In this document: positions 1 through 11,242 of the stretch, one piece after another
How the letters are laid out: each line of letters starts with the position of its first letter
How positions within the stretch are numbered: the stretch's first letter is position 1
Assembly (NCBI GenBank): GCA_030248295.1
Contig: JASANH010000844.1
Span: 1 to 64,000 of the forward strand
DNA length: 64,000 nucleotides
Reading direction: 5' to 3'
DNA from: Mesodorylaimus sp. YZB2_4
Lineage: Eukaryota; Nematoda; Enoplea; Dorylaimida; Dorylaimidae
Translations under genes and position numbers: made by a program
The notes under the pieces: model-generated
The model's database searches: none
Seen by the model: the letters and a program-made list of their open reading frames with translations, nothing else
What the model was told of the DNA's origin: nothing

Positions 1-1890
1 AGGCTGGCAATCTCCAGTAACAGCTAATGTGAATTTTTGGCATTCGTGCAGTTTCCCGTTTTACTGCATGTTCAAAAATGTACTTTGCATGCCACCTATA
101 TCGCGGTAGTTTAACCAAGTTGCAAAGATATATATTCGATACACACGCGCAATTTCTGCTGCTGATGAGCAGCAGGCTGTAATACTTAAGTTCTGTAACT
201 TCCTTTCTTGTTGTTAGCCAGCCCAAGCAGTTAAAAGTAGTGGATATGTTCTGTCCAGCGATTTGGGAAACAAAATATTTTTATTCTGCTGCTGTCTGAA
301 CTCTGGTCAACAAAGGTATTACGACAAGCCTCAAAATCGGTCGGTGAAGTGGAACAGTATGATATCGATCAGCTAGCTCAGCAAAGCTCCCCTACATGAC
401 GTCGCCAGATCCGAGCAAGTTCGTTAAATTCCGTATCCACTTCGCATTGACCTCGTCCATTAAACGAGCGCACTTTGCGAAAATAAGCGCAGCCGCTAAA
501 TACGTCCAAAATGTGTTTCATCATTTTTGAGAGGTTTAGATTTTGAAAATATGCGAGTAAAATAAAAATTCTTCTCAATCAATGCGCACACTCACTGAAA
601 TGTGAAGAATTCAGCGTTCCAGATGGATTTCTCCGCCTTGTGATACGGTTGAAATGACCGTTACTTCTCAGAGCCTGACACTGGTGTCACCTTAGACCCT
701 AGCATTCAAATAAACCAAATTTGCAAAGGCGAATACTACGTCGATTGTTTTTGTGCAAATAAGTGAGAGACGCAATTACCCAAGTTCTCTGTTCTGTAAC
801 GATGCAACCTTGGCAAGTGCATCAGCCTGCGGGTGGTATCCAGCGATGTGGCGCCCTACTCATGGACTGGTCGTCTTTTGCGTGAAGCCCCACGATACTG
901 ATAAAGGAAGACTAAAAAATACGTTAACCTACGAACTCCTGCACATTTTGACCGCTGGAAACTTACTCGGTTGGATGTACCCAATTTACGACCTCGAAAT
1001 ACCAAGTGCCGGTCACATTACAAAATGATTTCAGAAAAAAGATCGGTATGTAGTGCTGTTCTGGAGATCGAAATGCCTTCTTCATTAAAATCGGGCTCTC
1101 CGAAACCATAAGGTTGTCCTGTGGAATCTGAATGTGCAAGCATGCATTCTGACGTCATACCGAGATATTTTGAGCCAAGATTGTGATTACCAACCTTACG
1201 ATTTAGCCCTTTTAATGTTTTCATTTTACTAAAGAATCTTTTTCCATTTTGGGCTTTGGAACATGGATTAATGGTTTCTAAGTGCGAAATGAAACATAAA
1301 GAACAGCGCCGCGGCGCCATGCGACGAAAACATTTTACACAACTGTAGCGCCTATGTATAATTTCCATAAATAATAAAATAGGGTGAAGTTGCATTTCTC
1401 TGCACAATACTTCTGGTTAGCCGGTCTGAGCAGACACTGCCATGCCTGCTAATAGAGAACTTACAATTGTGTGGCATCAGAATATTTTCCTGGTCATTTT
1501 TAAAAGCGACCCTTTTTACTATCTTGATTTTAGCTAAACATCTGCCCGGCTCTCAATCTTTTTGTGAGGCAGTTTTTTTGATGCTCTTAATCTATTACGC
1601 GGATTTTAAGAAATTTGGCCTATTGTCTGATACTGAGGATATAGTACCTATCTCGTCAATGATATTGACAAAAGCCAGGTAGACTGATGTTAGGCCTGAA
1701 CGACGTTCGTACGCGCAGGCCGCCCTACAAAGAAATTTTTTCAATTCCAGTCTCAAGCTTTTTTTTCTTTGTTTTTACTAAGAGAAGCTGATAATCAAAC
1801 CTGTAAAAACAATTAAGCAATAAACTGGACTCGGGAAAATGGAACACGGACTGTCGCCCAAACTGGAAAAAGCATATACAAATACCAGAT
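1..1890. other. No recognised gene (left edge)
   Basis: Short open frames occur on both strands, the longest on minus at 1018-1407 (129 codons, with a Cys-rich start containing CVKCF and CSLCF). None matches a family I recognise, and none has clear splice sites tying it to a neighbour. It may hold further decayed pieces of the adjacent Polinton or Tnp2 elements, but nothing here proves that. Confidence 0.4.
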
Positions 1891-1901
1891 TTGTCCAAAA
1901 C

Positions 1902-2050
1902 TAGCTCTCAACTCACACGCCAGTCCACCTTCCCTTGTCGCATTTTTCGAGTCTCTCGCTTTATATGTACAAACGTGCAAACGCTAATACGTACGTCAAT
2001 CACTTGGCAAGGGATGGGCAGGTTTCTCCACTCCAGGTCCAATTTGTCAA
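1902..2050 (-). repeat. Dispersed repeat copy A with TATA-like motif
   Basis: About 150 bp that recur in inverted orientation at 5281-5430 with roughly 90 percent identity by eye. Both copies contain the block CATCCCTTGCCAAGTG and a TATA-like ACATATAAAG. It abuts the 3' end of the integrase remnant and is read through by its open frame, so the terminal residues of that frame are probably repeat rather than integrase. It could be a terminal inverted repeat of the decayed Polinton, or promoter/LTR sequence of another element. Confidence 0.6.
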
Positions 2051-2885
2051 ATTGCACTTTTACTTTATTTTCTGCTTCATGCTTCATCTGATCACTTATA
2101 CTATGCGCTCGATCTCGAGTTACTTCTGCTGGCTTACACCCGTACACCCGCTTTGAATTATTATAGGCTTCAACTAATTTCTGTAGTACATCGACCAACT
2201 TGCGTGTATTATTGTGCGTGAAATATTTCTACATTGTTGTTTTTCAAGTTTGATTCCAGCGTTCCACTATTGAGCATTTCATATCACTCCTATAGATACG
2301 TATACAAAGATTTTGTGCTTCTTCAGCATGTTGTAAAAATGAGCCCAGTAAATTCTCTGACCGCATGTAACTTGCACACAGCTGATTTACGTGCACTTGA
2401 TTTTAGAAGTTTCTCAAATGCTTTAGCGACCTCTATGGCCTCTTCGTGCGTAAAGATGCACTAAACCCATAACGGGATCACACATTAATTATCTGCAACA
2501 GGTATGCGTAGCCGTTATTATGCTTTTTGAACTTCGAGAGATCCACCAGGTCTATTTCCCAAAGTCCATCCATTCCACACCTGAGTGCTGGGTTTCTAAT
2601 AAATTTATTATGGGTGGGCTTATGCAATGTGTAAGTTTCATGCTGCGACAGCCACCCTTGTACTCCACTACGTTTCAATCCAGGTAATTGGTGTTAAGCA
2701 GCCTTATAGAGACCGTTAACGCTTGAAAAACAAGCTGGGTGGTCAGCATTAGAATAAATGCTGCGTAGGACATGATCTTTTATCATTGTACTCAAATATA
2801 ACTGAACGTACGTGAGGAGTTCAGAAAGTTCGTAGCCGGACCACATTTTTATTGAAACTGTACAATGCTCATTCATTTTCGACAT
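2050..2885 (-). pseudogene. Polinton/Maverick-type integrase, decayed
   Basis: This is a broken retroviral-type (rve) integrase of the kind found in Polintons and in transposon-derived proteins such as C. elegans F54H12.3. Read from 2885 downward, an N-terminal segment with HPACFSSVNGLYKAA is followed by a helical segment (GWLSQHETYTLHKP) and the start of the catalytic core (GLWEIDLVDLSKF, first Asp present). The second catalytic region near 2330-2400 contains REFTG. The C-terminal helix (VLQKLVEAYNNS) lies near 2190. Several stops and frame changes interrupt the frame between 2220 and 2480 and near 2690, so it cannot be functional. It lies divergent to a polymerase B remnant of the same element class. 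The family assignment rests on remembered motifs. Confidence 0.72.
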
Positions 2886-3254
2886 AACATCCCCTGAGAC
2901 TAACGCGCTTGTTTAAACTTTGATGCACCGCGTGCATACCCGTAAAAAGAATTATTACTCACACCCCTCAAAAAACGCTGCAGTCGCTGGTTTCACTTCC
3001 TCATCACTCGAAAATCTATCTCCCCATAAACTTTTTTTGGATTTTTCGAATAGCGACGCTGCAACGAACTTATATACTGTGCAAGTTTTCAGCTGTTCAA
3101 TGTGAGGTCATTGTCATCGTCTTCGTCGTCTGCTTGTCCTTCCCGTTGTACTCTTATGCGGTGTTGATGTCCCTACCGCCTCGTCGAGTAGCATATAATC
3201 CTGATTCCTATCTCTTGAATTATACAAGGTAAATAACTATTTCAGGATGTCTAT

Positions 3255-4500
3255 TAATACATCCTGATAATGGCAAGCAATACTTCCGTGAGTTCAATGA
3301 GTTTTGGTTTTACAGGTTTGGTATTTTGAGGAGACCAACAGTATGATCCAAAGTTAAATCCAGACGGCGGGCTCTTCACAGAATACATAAAAGAATTTTC
3401 ACGCATCAAACTATAGAGGTTGATGACTGGCCATCTGAGAGCGATACTGAAGAAAAAAGTCGCATTTCTCGAAGAAAGGAGGAAACGAGAAAGGATTACC
3501 TCACGAATCAAAAAAAATGCTGAAAAATCCAGGATTAAGAGCTCTTGCGAAGCTCTGCTTGGATAGGTGCGTTTACAGATACAATATAATTATGTGGGGG
3601 GGAGGGGGCTGCTTTTTTATATTTTTTCTCATTGCAGCTTTTAGGGGGGGGGGGGGGGGAGTTTGGTCAGCGAAGCCTACAATCAAAGACTGAGTATTTC
3701 ATTGATCATGCCATATTTTCCAACTAAGTATTTGATCTAGCAGTATCTACTGAATCTGTTCGCTTTGTCAATGACGAAATGATCTCCGTAACTTATACTA
3801 TGCAAAACGACTTTGTGTAAGTTATTGCAAACACGAATACTGTTATCGCTGCTTACACCACTGCGCAGGCTCGCTTGAAACTCTACAGCTACATTAAAAA
3901 GCTACAAGATAGAGTACTTAACTGTGACACTGTAAGGTCTTAATCCAATAGTTTATAATAACCCTTTACTGCTGAGGTTCACCCAATGTTGCTCGACTCC
4001 ATTATTCATATTGATCGACCGCACGATATTTACCATCCCACGCTGGGTACTTACCTAGGTATGAAAAGGTTTCCATGCAACAATTAACTTGGTACTTCTG
4101 TCATAAGACCATATTTATTTAAGAGAGATGACAGACGAAATGTAGAAAGATCACGGGATTGGAAGCCGCATTACTGAGTTCGTCGGTGGAGGACCTAAGC
4201 AGCACAGCACCAAAGTATGGAGCACAAATGAGGGAAAGCAAAAAGTGTTCACAAAGGTGAAGCGATTTGCCATCAATGAGTCGAATTTAGCACTCATCAA
4301 CTTTGGAGCGCGCCGGAAAAAGTGTTTGCTTTTGTTTGAAGCAAAGATGAGCAACAAACCGAGATTCGAATTCAGCGGATTGAACGGACAATTGACTGGG
4401 ATGTTGTGACCGTTATACGTAAGAAAGTATATAGAATCACCTATGACGAACGTGTTGCAAAACAAGATTTACCGTATGGGTACAGGTATCTTGCCTGAAA
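3255..4500 (+). pseudogene. Polinton/Maverick DNA polymerase B, decayed
   Basis: These are C-terminal parts of a protein-primed family B DNA polymerase, the replicative enzyme of Polintons. Successive frames show LFTEYIKEFSRIK (about 3370), ALAKLCLD (about 3540), FGQRSLQSKTEYFIDHA (about 3665), FVNDEMISVTY (about 3765), NTNTVIAAYTTAQARLKLYS (about 3830) and then NCDT just before the metal-binding Asp-Thr-Asp-Ser site. That motif is broken: only the first Asp-Thr remains. The thumb/C-terminal part follows at about 4150-4480 (GGGPKQHSTKVWST, VFTKVKRFAINES). A G15 homopolymer at about 3643-3658 sits where the LNSFWGKFGQ-type motif belongs, and an intron-like GT...AG stretch precedes it. The palm N-terminal half and the exonuclease domain were not found. 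Stops and shifts make it non-functional. Confidence 0.8.
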
Positions 4501-4805
4501 AACGTCAAGCAGTAAAAGACAAAATGATCTGATCTACAGTATAGTACTGTACGTTAAACGTTTAATTATGGTCCATTGTACTTTTTCCAGAGCTTCCATA
4601 TACCAGTACATGCGTACACAGCCGACGCGCGAACTCAGGCGCAGAAAATCGGGTCACAAAGCGAGTACGGGGGGGGGGGGCAACGAACACTTGTGCAGGG
4701 CTATCCCTATGTGGTTAGACCATCCTAGAGGGGTACACTACTCAGATGGGCGACGATAACAGCCTGGAAGCCAAGGAGCAAGTGTCAGTTCGATCATGAT
4801 GACGA

Positions 4806-5160
4806 ACCTACCATCTGGAGCTGAAACATGTCTGGCATGTGCCTGGTTTGAGAAAAAATTTGCGTTCCGCCCCAGCAATAACCCAACCTTGGCACCAGGT
4901 GGTGTTCAGCAACGACACTCGCAACATTGTGCAGGACGATGGAAGAGTGGTCGAAATAGCGGGGCTGATGCCAGAAAAGCAACTGTATCAGCTTGAATGC
5001 ATACAGTGCCAGAAAGGAAGCGCTTGAAAAGGCGCTGCTTAGAGCAGGGAAGTTAGCGGCCAAGGCGTGTGCAGCCGAAGCAATAAGCGACAGTAACAAG
5101 TTGCAGCTACGCCATGACTCGATCATCCTAACCATCAAAATATTCGAAACATAATTCATT
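4806..5160 (+). pseudogene. Ty1/Copia gag-pol fragment (pre-integrase region)
   Basis: A 70-codon frame from about 4806 contains HVPGLRKNLRSAPAITQ and VVFSNDTRNIVQDDGR, the pattern found between the protease and integrase of Copia-type polyproteins. After a stop at 5025 the homology continues in other frames (KLQLRHD, then DHPNHQNIRN), corresponding to the GAG-pre-integrase zinc-binding segment, so at least two frameshifts are present. No integrase core, reverse transcriptase or LTR was found nearby. The minus-strand open frame over the same bases (4794-5204) is a shadow. It lies between Polinton remains, suggesting either an insertion or a jumble of small fragments. Confidence 0.65.
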
Positions 5161-5280
5161 TTATGATGGCCTGCATCAATGAATCGTGTGTCATGTGTAC
5201 ACAAGGTAGAGGTCCCCGCAGCGAATTATGCAGTGCTCTGCCACCTTTCTCGTGATACACCCCTCTGATTTGACGGATAA

Positions 5281-5430
5281 TTTGACAAATTGGACCTGGA
5301 TTGGACAAACCTGCCCATCCCTTGCCAAGTGATTGACGTACGTATTGGCGTCTGCACGTTTTCACATATAAAGCGGAAGACTCGAAAAATGCGACGCGGG
5401 AAGATGGCCTGGCGGGTGAGTTGAGAGCTA
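5281..5430 (+). repeat. Dispersed repeat copy B with TATA-like motif
   Basis: Inverted partner of the repeat at 1902-2050, including the TATA-like ACATATAAAG near 5364. The two copies lie 3.2 kb apart on either side of the Polinton polymerase and Copia fragments. From here to 5628 nothing else is recognised. Confidence 0.6.
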
Positions 5431-5628
5431 TTTATTGTCGAATCGAGTCTTTGTATATACTCGCCATAATCTACCAGTGTGCCAAAACAATGTGCGTGGC
5501 ATCATTTTCTGCAATAGCGGAGGGATTAATAGTGCCTCCATTTTGAATAAAGCCAAGCTTTCTTGTAGCAATGCTTTCTTTTTTCTTGCAAATACTCTCA
5601 ACCAGTGAGTTAGTTAGACCAGCCGTAG

Positions 5629-7430
5629 CTAAAAAGGTTTTTTTAATTTAAGATGTCCCTTTTCCTGGAATAAAAAAATTGTACCTGATTGTTTCCCAAC
5701 ATTCTTTTTCCAATCGAGAACGAATTTTTCCTCGACAAACCGTCTGGCTACTTGCAACATTGTACCATGCGAGCTGGTAACCATCCTTGTCAGCATGCAA
5801 TTAACTCCTTCGAATGCAAACGTTGAGTTATTGTGGAGTGGCCTGAGAAATTTGACAAATTTAGCGAGGTGACGAGTTGCATGCGCATTGTATGTTCGAC
5901 CTTCATCGCCTAAAAATAGTGGTAACAATTCTTGCCAGATTCCCACAAGCTGCTTGACTTCATGCAGTTCTTTAAATGTAATCCAGTCATTATTCAGCCG
6001 CCTTGCAACTTCGTTGTAAGTAAATAGCAAGTGGCAGAAATCATTTGCTCACGACAAAGCCATTGCACGAGGCAACAATCTAGGAAAGCCAATGCGGAGA
6101 CACAAAATTCAAAAATACTTCCACAGCACTTACCTTTTACAGCGGGAGTAAGACCATATGTACAACAGCGAATTCTTCATTTCGTATGCTTTGAAGTACG
6201 ACAAATTTCCGAGAGAGGGAATGGTTCGTGAAAAGTCAGCAGAAAATTAGATTTCGTTCAAAATAGAATCAATTTGAGTCATGTTTCGCCCTTTTCCCCA
6301 CGACCAACCATTGCCAAATCCTGAAAAATACAGAAGCGTATGAACGAATATATAACGATGATACGATAAAAGAAATAATATCGAGCAGACTATCCAATAT
6401 CCGCTTGAAGACGCCTTCATAGGCTTGATGCATAAAGTTTAAAGGATTTTGGCGGGATGGATCAATATGCAGTTCACGTTATGGTTCCGGTCCTTGAACA
6501 CCATTAATTGCCGCATAATTTTCGCCAGCTCGAATTTGACAATAGGCGTTATTCCAGAAATTTGAATCTTTCTCCACGACAGACTTTTGATAAGTCCAGA
6601 TACGACGTTCATTGCACGCTTCACTCTGCTGCATGCAATCCATGCAGCCGAATCGTCCTATCATACATATCGATTAGGCTTGTCATTTCAAAAGCTCACT
6701 ATGCCGATGATATAACTGTTTTATTTTTACTCCTGTAGTCTTATGTTCGGAACTTATAATCTCGACTTGCTAGCAGATCTTGACCCAAACCCAAATTTAG
6801 ACTAAACCCAAACAACGGATTACTTACCATTGAACTGGACAACATTCCAGATCGACGCGCGAGCAGGTAAATCTAACACCATCGCCAAAATACGAACGCG
6901 AACTGTATAAATCTGTCCACTAATACTTGCTGTGAATCCGATAATGGACAAATATCTGAGTTCACGAACAGTTTCCTGGAATAAGAAACAAGTGATGTTT
7001 GGGCCAGCACACGCTAGTTCCACATAAAAAGAAGATTTTCTCACTGTTAGAATCTTTTCGCAATTTGGTTTCGTCTCACTCTGCCAAAAATCAAGTTTAG
7101 AAATTTTGTTCTTATCACATGGGGCAATTGTGCAACGACTCCCAGCATGGGCCAAAACGATCCAGATTCTGCTATCGTAAACTTGGCACCATCCGAGTTT
7201 ATAACTAAATAAAGAACGAGCGAAAAACCATCAGGATTTTGGTATTTAGATCGATATAATTCTCCGGTCAATATTTCGGTCAACACTTCACCATTCATAT
7301 CGGTAGCTGCAGAAATGTTGTGGTTCTCCAAAATTTCCTCACCGTAGTTGCTTATAATCATAACCAATTGTTTTTCGATGCTGAATACAGCACGGTCGCC
7401 ACCACTTCGGGTGGTTCAATTTTTATGAGT
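5629..7430 (-). pseudogene. Tnp2-type (EnSpm/CACTA-like) transposase, copy 1, decayed
   Basis: This minus-strand gene remnant is collinear with the better-preserved transposase at 41243-44866. From 7430 downward: IISNYGEEILENHNIS; LVINSDGAKFTIAESGSFWP (about 7200; conserved Asp-Gly-Ala motif of Tnp2 transposases); CMDCMQQ and RRIWTYQKS (about 6640); DFMHQSYEGVF-like sequence in a second frame near 6430; IPSLGNLSYFKAYE (about 6210); and the C-terminal block TYNAHATRHLAKF plus LHNNSTFAFEG (about 5850). Frame changes between blocks are partly introns at the positions seen in copy 2 and partly real damage. The Cys-rich N-terminal region of copy 2 is missing or unrecognisable. No terminal inverted repeats were found. 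Confidence 0.8.
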
Positions 7431-8215
7431 ATTTTATGGGTTTTTTGGGGCTTTTTGACGAAATTTTATGAGATTCTCAACACTCTATGCAATGCAAACT
7501 CAACTAACAACTTATACGGCGAAACACCCCTATTTACGCAAACTATCCATCCGACTATCTTACACAGCACGTTTTTTCCTGTGTTTTTCATCCACCAAAG
7601 CTGCTTCCTTTCCAAGTATAGATAATTCATAAGCTTTCCGCAATCTATTGGCCGCTGCATCACTTCCCATTAAACTCACTCTCTTATCTGTATGGAGATA
7701 CAACGGTCTACTCTTTGGATCACTGTAAGCTTTCACAAATGCCTCATGCATCGCATTACTGCCTGAAGTACAGTACGAAACAATAATTTGAATTCATCGA
7801 CAAGAATTTGGAGTCTAAACCTCACTATTATTCTTGAGCGGGATTACTGTTGACCTTTTTGAAAAAAAATCAATAATGAAAAGTTAAAATTAATATCCAT
7901 CATTGTCATCTTTGTAAATTGTCAAGTCGGATAGATCAGCCTCGTGGATCTCGTTCGGACCGTGAATATTGATGCGATTAGTCGAAAATTTCAAACGAGT
8001 CGGTTTAGTCAGCTAATACAATTCTTGAGTCGTGAGGAAGTCAGCTGCACGTGCACGACTCGAACCGGGTACAGCACGTGCAAGTTTGTCTTGACCACCA
8101 AATGCAACTTTCGAATTCGGAGTTTTATACACATTCTCCAACTTTTCCATTTTTTTTTAAAAACCAGGAGTCGAAGAAGCATTCATAAGCATGTACAGAA
8201 CCATGTCATCACGCG
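7431..8215. other. No assigned gene; minus-strand ORF of unknown origin
   Basis: A minus-strand open frame at 7560-7751 (63 codons; contains KSRPLYLHTDKRVSLMGS) lies just upstream of the Tnp2 remnant. Its composition looks protein-like, but I do not recognise it. It could be an exon of the 8216-8858 open frames or of an accessory gene of the Tnp2 element. Confidence 0.3.
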
Positions 8216-8858
8216 TTACCTCCCCCTCATGACCGAGCTTAGTGACAGAGCCTTCGAAAAATTCAAAACACTTTTAGTACAGTTCACGCACCCTCCTCTG
8301 CCGCGGCAACATAGGCATAGGTGAGAATACAACATGTCACAATACATCTCCGCTAGAATTGAATTTTCACGCGCCTTACTATTCTGCATCACAGAAACGT
8401 CCCCCGTTTTCCTGATTTCCTCCTGCGATGGAGGCTGTAGTGATGGAAAATATGGAACTTGATTCACATTGTCGATGTGAGACACTGGGAAAATTTTTGT
8501 ACCAGCCACATTGATTCCATTTTCTCCTCCAGCAACGACCATTGTGGGAGGTCCCTGCATCTCTGGAGATCGTTGGATGAGTGGCCTCTTACTGCTTGGC
8601 GAGCCATTCTCTTGGTAAGATGCTCAGAACGTACATCTTGAGTTCTTTATCAATGTACAGTAGGTGAAACTGGGCCTGATTTTTTAACGACTGACAAACG
8701 TGGCGTGGGCCGACAAGTTCATCACAACTGGAACATGTTCGGTGTGTTTTTATATGTCTTAAAAAGAACGGATAGCGTAAAGTACTGTAATATACATTTG
8801 AACCATACCAAGCATTTGGATCGGCGGCAGTGAGACGACGGGACGACATTTTTAACAT
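8216..8858 (-). CDS. Possible multi-exon or frameshifted gene, unknown function
   Basis: Two adjacent minus-strand open frames look like coding sequence. The first, 8858-8589, carries a possible zinc-binding segment HIKTHRTCSSCDELVGPRHV. The second, 8560-8216, is in another frame and contains PTMVVAGGENGINVAGTK and a Cys-rich CLCCRGRGGCVNC. The 29-bp gap between them is too short for a normal intron, so a frameshift is more likely. No known domain is recognised. They lie upstream of, and on the same strand as, Tnp2 transposase copy 1. Confidence 0.3.
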
Positions 8859-9320
8859 TGACGAACTAAGATCAGTCGGTCACTTAAATACTTTAGGAAC
8901 TGTCGTCTTTGACAGCTGATTGAATTCCAATTATAAGACACCATGACTGTCTAGACACGCCATTATGACACATGTTACAGTACGCTGCCAGAAACATGTT
9001 TGGGCTTGCCTACTGTATAGAAACACGTCACTATGACTCATTTTTTGGTGATGCCGACGAAAACGTGTTTGGTCATGTCTCTGAACTGACGCCAGAGTTG
9101 TTCCTAAAAAGAATTCAAGTGGCTGGTTGATCTCGGGTTGTCATTGTTGAAAATGTCTCGCGTCGAGTTAAGGCGTGTATGCAAGTGCGGCTCCCTCAGT
9201 CAGGGAACAAAAGGATCGAAATGGGCAAGTGGTCTCGGTTACTTGCCATTCTCGACACTGCCCCCGAAAAATCAACACGAAAAATGTCTTATGACCGTGG
9301 TGAGTGAGCTATCTCGATCA
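8859..9320. other. No recognised gene
   Basis: No coding or structural signal was seen beyond a short open frame on plus (9138-9362) that runs into the tandem repeat and is probably chance. Confidence 0.4.
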
Positions 9321-9475
9321 GCGGTTACTGATGAGATTCAGCTCATGACTAGTTACTGGTAAGGTGCAGCTAATGACTAGACACTTATAAGATTCAGTTG
9401 ATGACTAGTTACTGATAAGATTCAGCTAATGGCTACATACTGATAAGATTCAGGTAATACTAATGACTGATAAGG
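9321..9475 (+). repeat. Short tandem repeat (about 34-bp unit)
   Basis: Four to five degenerate head-to-tail copies of a unit built around GATAAGATTCAGCTAATGACT, with units starting near 9330, 9366, 9398 and 9430. A lone related unit recurs at about 10012-10050. It is noncoding. Confidence 0.7.
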
Positions 9476-9524
9476 GGTCCCTAAGAGGACTAGCGATATT
9501 TGGCCAGTGGCTAATTATGTGATG

Positions 9525-10200
9525 TTGAGGAGGGTCATAAAGGATTGACGATGGTCAGTTAGCTGTGATAAGGGACACTCATTAGGGGCGGCAAGCTTAG
9601 AAAGCTCCTCCGGGGCTAGGGGCAATAGCGGTAATTGGAGTCGGAGTCGTGCTGGTGCATTAGCTGGAGGCGATTAAATATTTGAATTAAATATTTGAGT
9701 TCTACAGCATTCGATGACATGTAACTCTTCAGGCTATGACACAATTCCGAAATTCGTCACGCAGCTTAACTCTCTAATCGTCAACTGTCGCCAACGCGCA
9801 CACTCGACCCCCTTGAAAACCACCTCTGTGGCGCGAGGTTAGGACATCCCACTTCCTATCAGGCAAGTCGTGTTCGATTCTTCACGGGCGCAAAACTTTT
9901 CACTTTTCTCGGAAAATACTGATCATCGATCATCAATGGTTGATTAAACACTTGCGATGTGATAAGAAGATCATGTGGCGCGATTGGAGCTCAAATTAGT
10001 GACAGGTCGATGATAAGGTTCAGCTAATGTCTACATTATGATAAAGAGGGAAAAGGAGCGCTTACATATAGTGATAAGAAGGGTCTTAAAGGACTGACGA
10101 ATGGGTACTTCTTAGGGTGGTAAGCTAATTAAGGCCCTGCAGGGGCTTGGCTTGCGGCTAGTGGTCGGTGGCTGAGGGTGATGATTAGCTGCTATGCTAG
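9525..10200 (+). repeat. Diverged direct duplication
   Basis: The segment about 9530-9660 (GAGGGTCATAAAGGATTGACG, later GGGGCGGCAAGCTTAGAAAG) is echoed at about 10075-10195 (AAGGGTCTTAAAGGACTGACG, later GGGTGGTAAGCTAATTAAGG). Together with the satellite-like unit in front of each copy, this is a duplicated block about 540 bp apart. The sequence between the copies, and on to 10590, has no gene I can support. Confidence 0.5.
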
Positions 10201-10593
10201 CCGCGGTCCTTCGATTGCAGCTAACTACGCCAGCACGACTCCGCACATTACTCCTCTTATTCTGAAAATCCGAGATATCCAAGTTATTACGACATTACTT
10301 TTCCCCGCACTTTTCTAACAGCGACACGCCCTTCACGTAGTTTAGAGTATGTTCACTGTTACGTCCTAACTCATTATGCATAAATTGGACCACCCTTATC
10401 GTCAAGGTTAGAGCAGCTCGTGTTTAGCGGCACTCCTTTTCTCAAAAAATGCACAAGGCAATTCGAAAAGTCGTCTTGTAGTTAGTGGGTCGGTTTCGAA
10501 AAAGGACTCATTTTCACTCTATTCATTGCGCCTACCAAATTTCTCCTTAAAAAAGATTTGCTTCTGATTTTTGAATTCGAAAGCCTTCATTTT

Positions 10594-10637
10594 GTTTTCT
10601 TGTGATCATGTTTCACTGAACCTGATCACAAGAAAAC
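10594..10637. repeat. Perfect hairpin (15-bp arms)
   Basis: GTTTTCTTGTGATCA at 10594-10608 is followed after 14 nt by its exact reverse complement at 10623-10637. It is probably part of a small inverted-repeat element or a transcript stem; no gene lies close enough to call it a terminator. Confidence 0.75.
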
Positions 10638-10719
10638 ATATGTCTCATTCAGAGTCGGTCGGTTGGTCGGCTGGTTTTTTGATAGGATTCTAACCTTGAT
10701 CTTGAGGTCATTCCTAAGA

Positions 10720-11028
10720 CTAATTAAGCCCTAACATACCTCTTACTAACCACACATGATTTAAAAAATTCCAGATATCGCCTTCCGCAATAATATCGAG
10801 GAAATCCGAATGAGAATACGATGGCAATGTTTTGCCATCATTTTTTTCACGAAATACTTCACAGTATTTCTCATTGTCAATTTCAACTAGCCAAGACGCG
10901 ACGTTGTCCACTGTCCACGTTTCACCTATCGATTTTTCATCATCTCGTTTACTCCCGTTATCCATTATCTCAACATACGCGCTGTGGTCGATGTTGAAGT
11001 TTAGTTTAGCACACCAACTTCTCTTCAA
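10720..11028 (-). CDS. SAM-domain-like exon
   Basis: A 102-codon minus-strand open frame contains WTVDNVASWLVEIDNEKYCE and then REKNDGKTLPSYSHSDFLDI, the spacing and pattern of a sterile alpha motif: Trp-x-x-x-x-Val-x-x-Trp-Leu, followed by a hydrophobic helix pattern and an acidic Asp/Glu-x-x-Asp segment. SAM domains mediate protein-protein or RNA binding. No partner exons were identified. The frame ends with Trp-Leu-Val and several GT dinucleotides, so it may be an exon. It could be a host gene fragment or a transposon passenger. Confidence 0.45.
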   Translation of the reverse strand: MKRSWCAKLNFNIDHSAYVEIMDNGSKRDDEKSIGETWTVDNVASWLVEIDNEKYCEVFREKNDGKTLPSYSHSDFLDIIAEGDIWNFLNHVWLVRGMLGLN

Positions 11029-11242
11029 GTACTGGTCTGTTCCTGTACTGGTTCTTGAAAATTGAACTTCGACTCTAACCCAAACACATCTATTCCAGAC
11101 AGCACATCGTTTTTATTTCTTTTTCGTCCCACTTCAGTTTTCCTCGAGCACCTACCACAGTTAGGTTGTCCTACTGATGTTATCGCATCTTATTCGTCTC
11201 TCTGGCCCACTTTTCAGGACGGTTTGGTGCGGATCAAATAAC

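Noticed and set aside
1018..1407. Zinc-finger gene on minus
   Set aside because: The two Cys-x-x-Cys-like pairs lack the His/Cys partners of a known finger, and no neighbouring exon supports it.
4794..5204. 136-codon minus-strand open frame
   Set aside because: It is the antisense shadow of the Copia fragment, whose plus-strand motifs are clear.
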